Of a DNA stretch of 64,000 nucleotides, positions 61,880-64,000 are shown piece by piece (positions within the stretch are counted from its first letter, which is position 1; each line of letters starts with the position of its first letter). A program made the position numbers and the translations under genes. The notes under the pieces are model-generated. The model was given only the letters and a program-made list of their open reading frames with translations. It was not told the origin of the DNA and did not search any database. The DNA lies in the NCBI GenBank assembly GCA_910578885.1, contig CAJTSH010000019.1, positions 5,758 through 69,757 of the forward strand. Direction: 5' to 3'. Origin of the DNA: an uncultured Lachnospiraceae bacterium (GTDB lineage Bacteria; Bacillota; Clostridia; Lachnospirales; Lachnospiraceae).

Positions 61880-62197
61880 AATTACAATTCCGAGGATGGG
61901 CTGTATTATATTTGTCCTGATGGAAGGGAACTGCATCATATCCGCACAGAGACCAAAGAACAGGCTGATTATACACAGACTTTTGAGGTGTATGGATGTG
62001 CAGACTGCAGCGGCTGTGCACACAAAGCCAAATGTTTATATAAATATAACGCTGAAAAAGATGCAGAGAAAAACAAAGTGATGAAGATCAATGAGCAGTG
62101 GGAAACATTGAAGGAAAAACAGAGGAAAAGACTGCTTAGAAAAATGCACTTTCAAAAAATGAAGTTAAGGGGTTTTTGCGCCCAAAAATATAAATAG
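61877..62197 (+). mobile_element. Partial IS1182-family transposase
   Basis: An open frame without its start reads FNYNSEDGLYYICPDGRELH, FEVYGCADCSGCAHKAKCLY and KNKVMKINEQWETLKEKQRK, the zinc-finger-like and central part of IS1182-type (DUF4277/DDE) transposases. The catalytic N-terminal part and the rest of the C-terminus are missing, and the last 20 residues (RKRLLRKMHFQKMKLRG) deviate, pointing to a deletion. It is a dead remnant. Confidence 0.75.
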
Positions 62198-62205
62198 AAA
62201 AAGAA

Positions 62206-62270
62206 AAATAAGAATCTTCCAAAGAATATCAGGTATTCAAAACACTAATTTCTATGGGAGATTCTTATTT
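62206..62270. repeat. Inverted repeat downstream of the transposase remnant
   Basis: AAATAAGAATCTTCC (62206-62220) and GGGAGATTCTTATTT (62256-62270) pair at 14 of 15 positions around a 35-nt loop. It may be an end of the insertion element or a terminator of its transcript. No second copy is seen in the window. Confidence 0.5.
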
Positions 62271-62283
62271 AAGATTTAGAGGT

Positions 62284-62304
62284 TAAAAATCGGCATTAAC
62301 CGAT
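62284..62304 (-). terminator. Possible intrinsic terminator of trxA
   Basis: On the minus strand TATCGG, a short loop and CCGATTTTTA form a 6-bp stem with a T run, about 60 bp after the trxA stop. The stem is short, so it is moderately supported. Confidence 0.5.
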
Positions 62305-62362
62305 AGCCCCCTCATTTTGCCATCCTGCGTCTGGCTCTTTCCCGCTGCTCTCAACACCTTTA

Positions 62363-62698
62363 CTATGAGGTAGAATAGGATAATCTGCTATTTTCAATCA
62401 TATTTAATATTTCCTCTTTCGGACGCACCCCTGACGACTGGGCGATTACCTTCCCATGCTCAAGAAGCGCCAATGTAGGAACGGTCATAATCTTATATTT
62501 CTCTGCCAGATTTGGCTGATCATCTACGTTTATTTTCGCTATTTTCACATCCGTTATCTCTTCCGCCAGTTCCTCAATAATTGGCGACAATGTTTTACAG
62601 GGTCCGCACCACTCTGCAAAAAAATCTACCAGTACCGGCTTTTCCGAGCGGAACACCTCTTCCTCAAAATTCGCTGTTGTCAAATGTAAAACTGCCAT
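62363..62698 (-). CDS. trxA: Thioredoxin
   Basis: A 111-residue thioredoxin with the redox-active CGPC at 31-34 (FFAEWCGPCK) and the family cis-Pro region IMTVPTLALLEHGK. It reduces disulfides in the cytoplasm with thioredoxin reductase, which is encoded elsewhere. The ATG at 62698 follows AAGGAGGAG; an upstream in-frame start at 62728 would include the ribosome binding site. It stands alone, divergent from the cotJ operon. Confidence 0.95.
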   Translation of the reverse strand: MAVLHLTTANFEEEVFRSEKPVLVDFFAEWCGPCKTLSPIIEELAEEITDVKIAKINVDDQPNLAEKYKIMTVPTLALLEHGKVIAQSSGVRPKEEILNMIENSRLSYSTS

Positions 62699-62804
62699 CT
62701 TTCTCCTCCTTCTTGCTTTGTACTCCACAAAAGCATTTGTGTCTGATGCTATTTTTCCCTATTATGCCTTTTTTATCCCATCCGCTTCATTTTGGGACAC
62801 TGTC

Positions 62805-62831
62805 ACAAAATATGCATCTTTTCATAATTTA
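62805..62831 (+). promoter_or_regulatory. Mother-cell type promoter of cotJ
   Basis: An AC at 62805-62806, a 16-nt spacer and CATAATTTA at 62823-62831 fit the SigK/SigE -10 pattern CATAnnnTA with its -35 AC. The first gene starts 42 bp downstream. In Bacillus cotJ is transcribed by SigE; this site shares the pattern seen at sigK in this window. Confidence 0.5.
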
Positions 62832-62872
62832 ATATTGTAATAGTTGTAATAGAAAGAAAAGAGGACAATTGT

Positions 62873-63079
62873 ATGAATACTTGTGCCCGTCAGGAAAAGC
62901 GGGAGTGCGCTTCCTATGCCGCATCCTCCTGTATGAATAATAAACCAATTGCAATGGCGTATGTTCCTTGGCAACATTTTAACAGTGTTTATGAACCAGA
63001 TAAAGCACTGATGTGCGGGACAATTTTCCCTGAATTAAATAAACCATTTTTAGGAAAGCGGGGTGCCTGTCAGCTATGA
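62873..63079 (+). CDS. cotJA: Spore coat-associated protein CotJA
   Basis: A 68-residue CotJA with the family region IAMAYVPWQHFNSVYEPDKA and LMCGTIFPELNKPF. It is a component of the spore coat, made in the mother cell with CotJB and CotJC. The start ATG is behind GAGG, about 40 nt after a mother-cell type promoter. It overlaps cotJB by 4 bp (ATGA), so translation is coupled. Several Cys residues near the N-terminus are common in this family. Confidence 0.92.
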   Translation: MNTCARQEKRECASYAASSCMNNKPIAMAYVPWQHFNSVYEPDKALMCGTIFPELNKPFLGKRGACQL

Positions 63080-63345
63080 TGAATGTTCCGATGAACCAAC
63101 AGCAGCTTTTCTCTTGGATTAACGAGGTAAGCTTTGCCGTAAATGATATTATTCTCTATCTGGACACTCATCCAGAAGACGAAGAAGCAATGGAATATTT
63201 TAACCACTACTCCGAAATGCGAAACAAGGCATTAAAAACCTACGAAGAGCATTATGGACCCTTGACGATTGACACCGCTGCTCCGGCCTGCAGCAAGTGG
63301 TACTGGTCCACCCAGAAATGGCCGTGGGAAGGAGGCGCTTGCTAA
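63076..63345 (+). CDS. cotJB: Spore coat peptide assembly protein CotJB
   Basis: An 89-residue CotJB (LFSWINEVSFAVNDIILYLD, then HPEDEEAMEYFNHYSEMRNK and a WYWSTQKWPWEGGAC end, the typical tryptophan-rich tail). It works with CotJA and CotJC in coat assembly. It overlaps cotJA by 4 bp and ends at the cotJC start without a gap. An ATG one codon downstream is an alternative start. Confidence 0.93.
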   Translation: MMNVPMNQQQLFSWINEVSFAVNDIILYLDTHPEDEEAMEYFNHYSEMRNKALKTYEEHYGPLTIDTAAPACSKWYWSTQKWPWEGGAC

Positions 63346-63621
63346 ATGTGGAATTATGAAAAACGACTGCAGTATCCTGTAAATATCACCCAGACCAATC
63401 CTAAACTGGCTCAGGTGATTATCAGCCAGTTCGGCGGTCCTGACGGCGAGCTTGCCGCTTCCATGCGCTATCTTTCCCAGCGCTATACGATGCCGGATAA
63501 TAGGGTTCAGGGCGTGCTGACTGATATAGGTAGAGAAGCCCCTGAAATGTTCCTTTCATGGGCACTAGCTTTTTTTAGCGGTCTACCCTGCGGACAGTTT
63601 ACGCTTTTTGCAACCGTGTAG
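63346..63621 (+). pseudogene. cotJC: cotJC (manganese-catalase-like coat protein), interrupted
   Basis: The first 62 codons are a normal CotJC start (LQYPVNITQTNPKLAQVIIS, QFGGPDGELAASMRYLSQRY, GVLTDIG). Intact CotJC is about 190 residues and continues with a Glu/His-containing di-manganese helix. Here the frame leaves the family after GVLTDIG at about 63531 and runs through 29 foreign codons to a stop at 63621. The DNA after the break encodes, on the other strand, a large serine recombinase. So cotJC is split by an inserted element; the missing 3' part should lie beyond the window. SD GGAGG is 10 nt upstream of the start. Confidence 0.88.
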
Positions 63622-64000
63622 CTCCATTTGAGGGGGAGCAGGTTCAAATACACGTCAATATGGTCTTTATCATTCACAACCATTTTATCTAAGATTTCTT
63701 TGTAAAAATCATCTTCATATTCCACGCCGTTTATAAGCTCATTCATCGCATCTGTAATTTCAGCGACAAGCTCTTGCTGTTTAGAGGGTCTCTCCCTTTG
63801 TTTGTCTATGCTATCTATCACGGATTGCAGTTCGGCAATCTCATTCTCACATTTTGCTCTTGCTGCTGAAAATTCATCTCTGGTAATATCGCCAGATGTA
63901 TAAAGGTCAATGAGGTTTGTGCGTTTTTGTTCTATGGCTTTTATCTGTGATTTTAGTTTCTCACTGTCTGTACCTGTGGTATCCATTGCGATAATAGACT
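63507..64000 (-). CDS. Large serine recombinase, C-terminal part (gene continues beyond the window)
   Basis: The frame reads into the window from beyond base 64000 and ends at 63507. It contains the C-terminal coiled coil of large serine recombinases (SEKLKSQIKAIEQKRTNLID, DEFSAARAKCENEIAELQSV), then YEDDFYKEILDKMVVNDKDH and IDVYLNLLPLKWSYTVAKSV, typical of recombinases of integrative elements and clostridial transposons. The N-terminal catalytic resolvase domain is not in the window. The last codons (LPISVSTP and stop) lie in cotJC DNA, so the end of the protein depends on the insertion. It likely catalyses integration and excision of the element. Confidence 0.85.
   Translation of the reverse strand, partial: SIIAMDTTGTDSEKLKSQIKAIEQKRTNLIDLYTSGDITRDEFSAARAKCENEIAELQSVIDSIDKQRERPSKQQELVAEITDAMNELINGVEYEDDFYKEILDKMVVNDKDHIDVYLNLLPLKWSYTVAKSVNCPQGRPLKKASAHERNISGASLPISVSTP
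63521..63540. other. Probable attachment junction (attL/attR) in cotJC
   Basis: Left of about 63531 the sequence is cotJC (CTGACTGATATAGG); right of it is element DNA (TAGAGAAGCC). The exact crossover is likely a dinucleotide within GATATAGG, but without the other end it cannot be fixed. Position follows from the loss of CotJC similarity after GVLTDIG. Confidence 0.6.

Noticed and set aside
1..64000. CRISPR array, rRNA or tRNA genes
   Set aside because: No regularly spaced repeats, no rRNA-like sequence and no cloverleaf with CCA-type end was found on reading through the window.

Overview
The window is a chromosomal stretch from a motile, spore-forming, low-to-mid GC Firmicute, most likely of the family Lachnospiraceae. 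This is inferred from the complete Gram-positive type fla/che operon (FliY with CheC-like halves, CheC, CheD, FlhF/FlhG), a mother-cell sigma factor SigK, the cotJ spore-coat operon, a CodY regulator, AGGAGG-type ribosome binding sites and sigma-A promoters of TTGACA/TATAAT type.

Layout. (1) 1-2050: rpsB-tsf on the minus strand, with its own promoter, a structured leader and a terminator. (2) 2054-36654: one long minus-strand flagellar/chemotaxis operon, read in the order flgB flgC fliE fliF fliG fliH fliI fliJ motE-like fliK flgD TIGR02530 flgE | motA motB fliL fliM fliY cheY fliO fliP fliQ fliR flhB flhA flhF flhG pilZ cheB cheA cheW | cheC cheD (small membrane protein) sigD fapA-like (unknown) DUF6115/SwrB-like (YceG-like). 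It starts at a sigma-A type promoter just after the codY terminator, has a second promoter before motA, and shows no clear terminator before rpsB. (3) 36869-42491: codY, topA, dprA and comM. The order dprA-topA-codY-fla/che-sigD-rpsB-tsf matches the classical Bacillus layout, without trmFO-xerC-clpQY. (4) 42621-54661: sigK facing rluA, a heptad-repeat coiled-coil protein, trpS, a DUF5662 protein, an apparently inactivated GH13 debranching-enzyme homologue, an HD-GYP protein with a DUF1292 partner, a UvrD-type helicase, a NYN/OST-HTH protein and gltX. trpS and gltX share a nearly identical 34-nt leader with a hairpin next to the ribosome binding site. (5) 54881-57310: ferrous iron uptake (feoA, feoB and a FeoB-associated Cys-rich peptide) behind a promoter with an inverted repeat. 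(6) 57481-59256: a large lipoprotein of unknown function. (7) 59257-62362: a gene graveyard with deleted or frameshifted pieces of a RibD/DHFR-like reductase, an aldo/keto reductase, a TetR regulator, MATE transporters, an IS1182-type transposase and an unidentified protein. (8) 62363-64000: thioredoxin, then cotJA-cotJB-cotJC.

The most interesting point is the right edge. cotJC is interrupted after about 62 codons by foreign DNA whose first gene, pointing towards the junction, is the C-terminal part of a large serine recombinase. The recombinase stop codon lies inside the cotJC sequence. This geometry resembles the sporulation-excised elements known in other spore genes (skin in sigK, SP-beta in spsM), so a developmentally excised element in cotJC is possible. 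The other end lies outside the window, so this remains a hypothesis.
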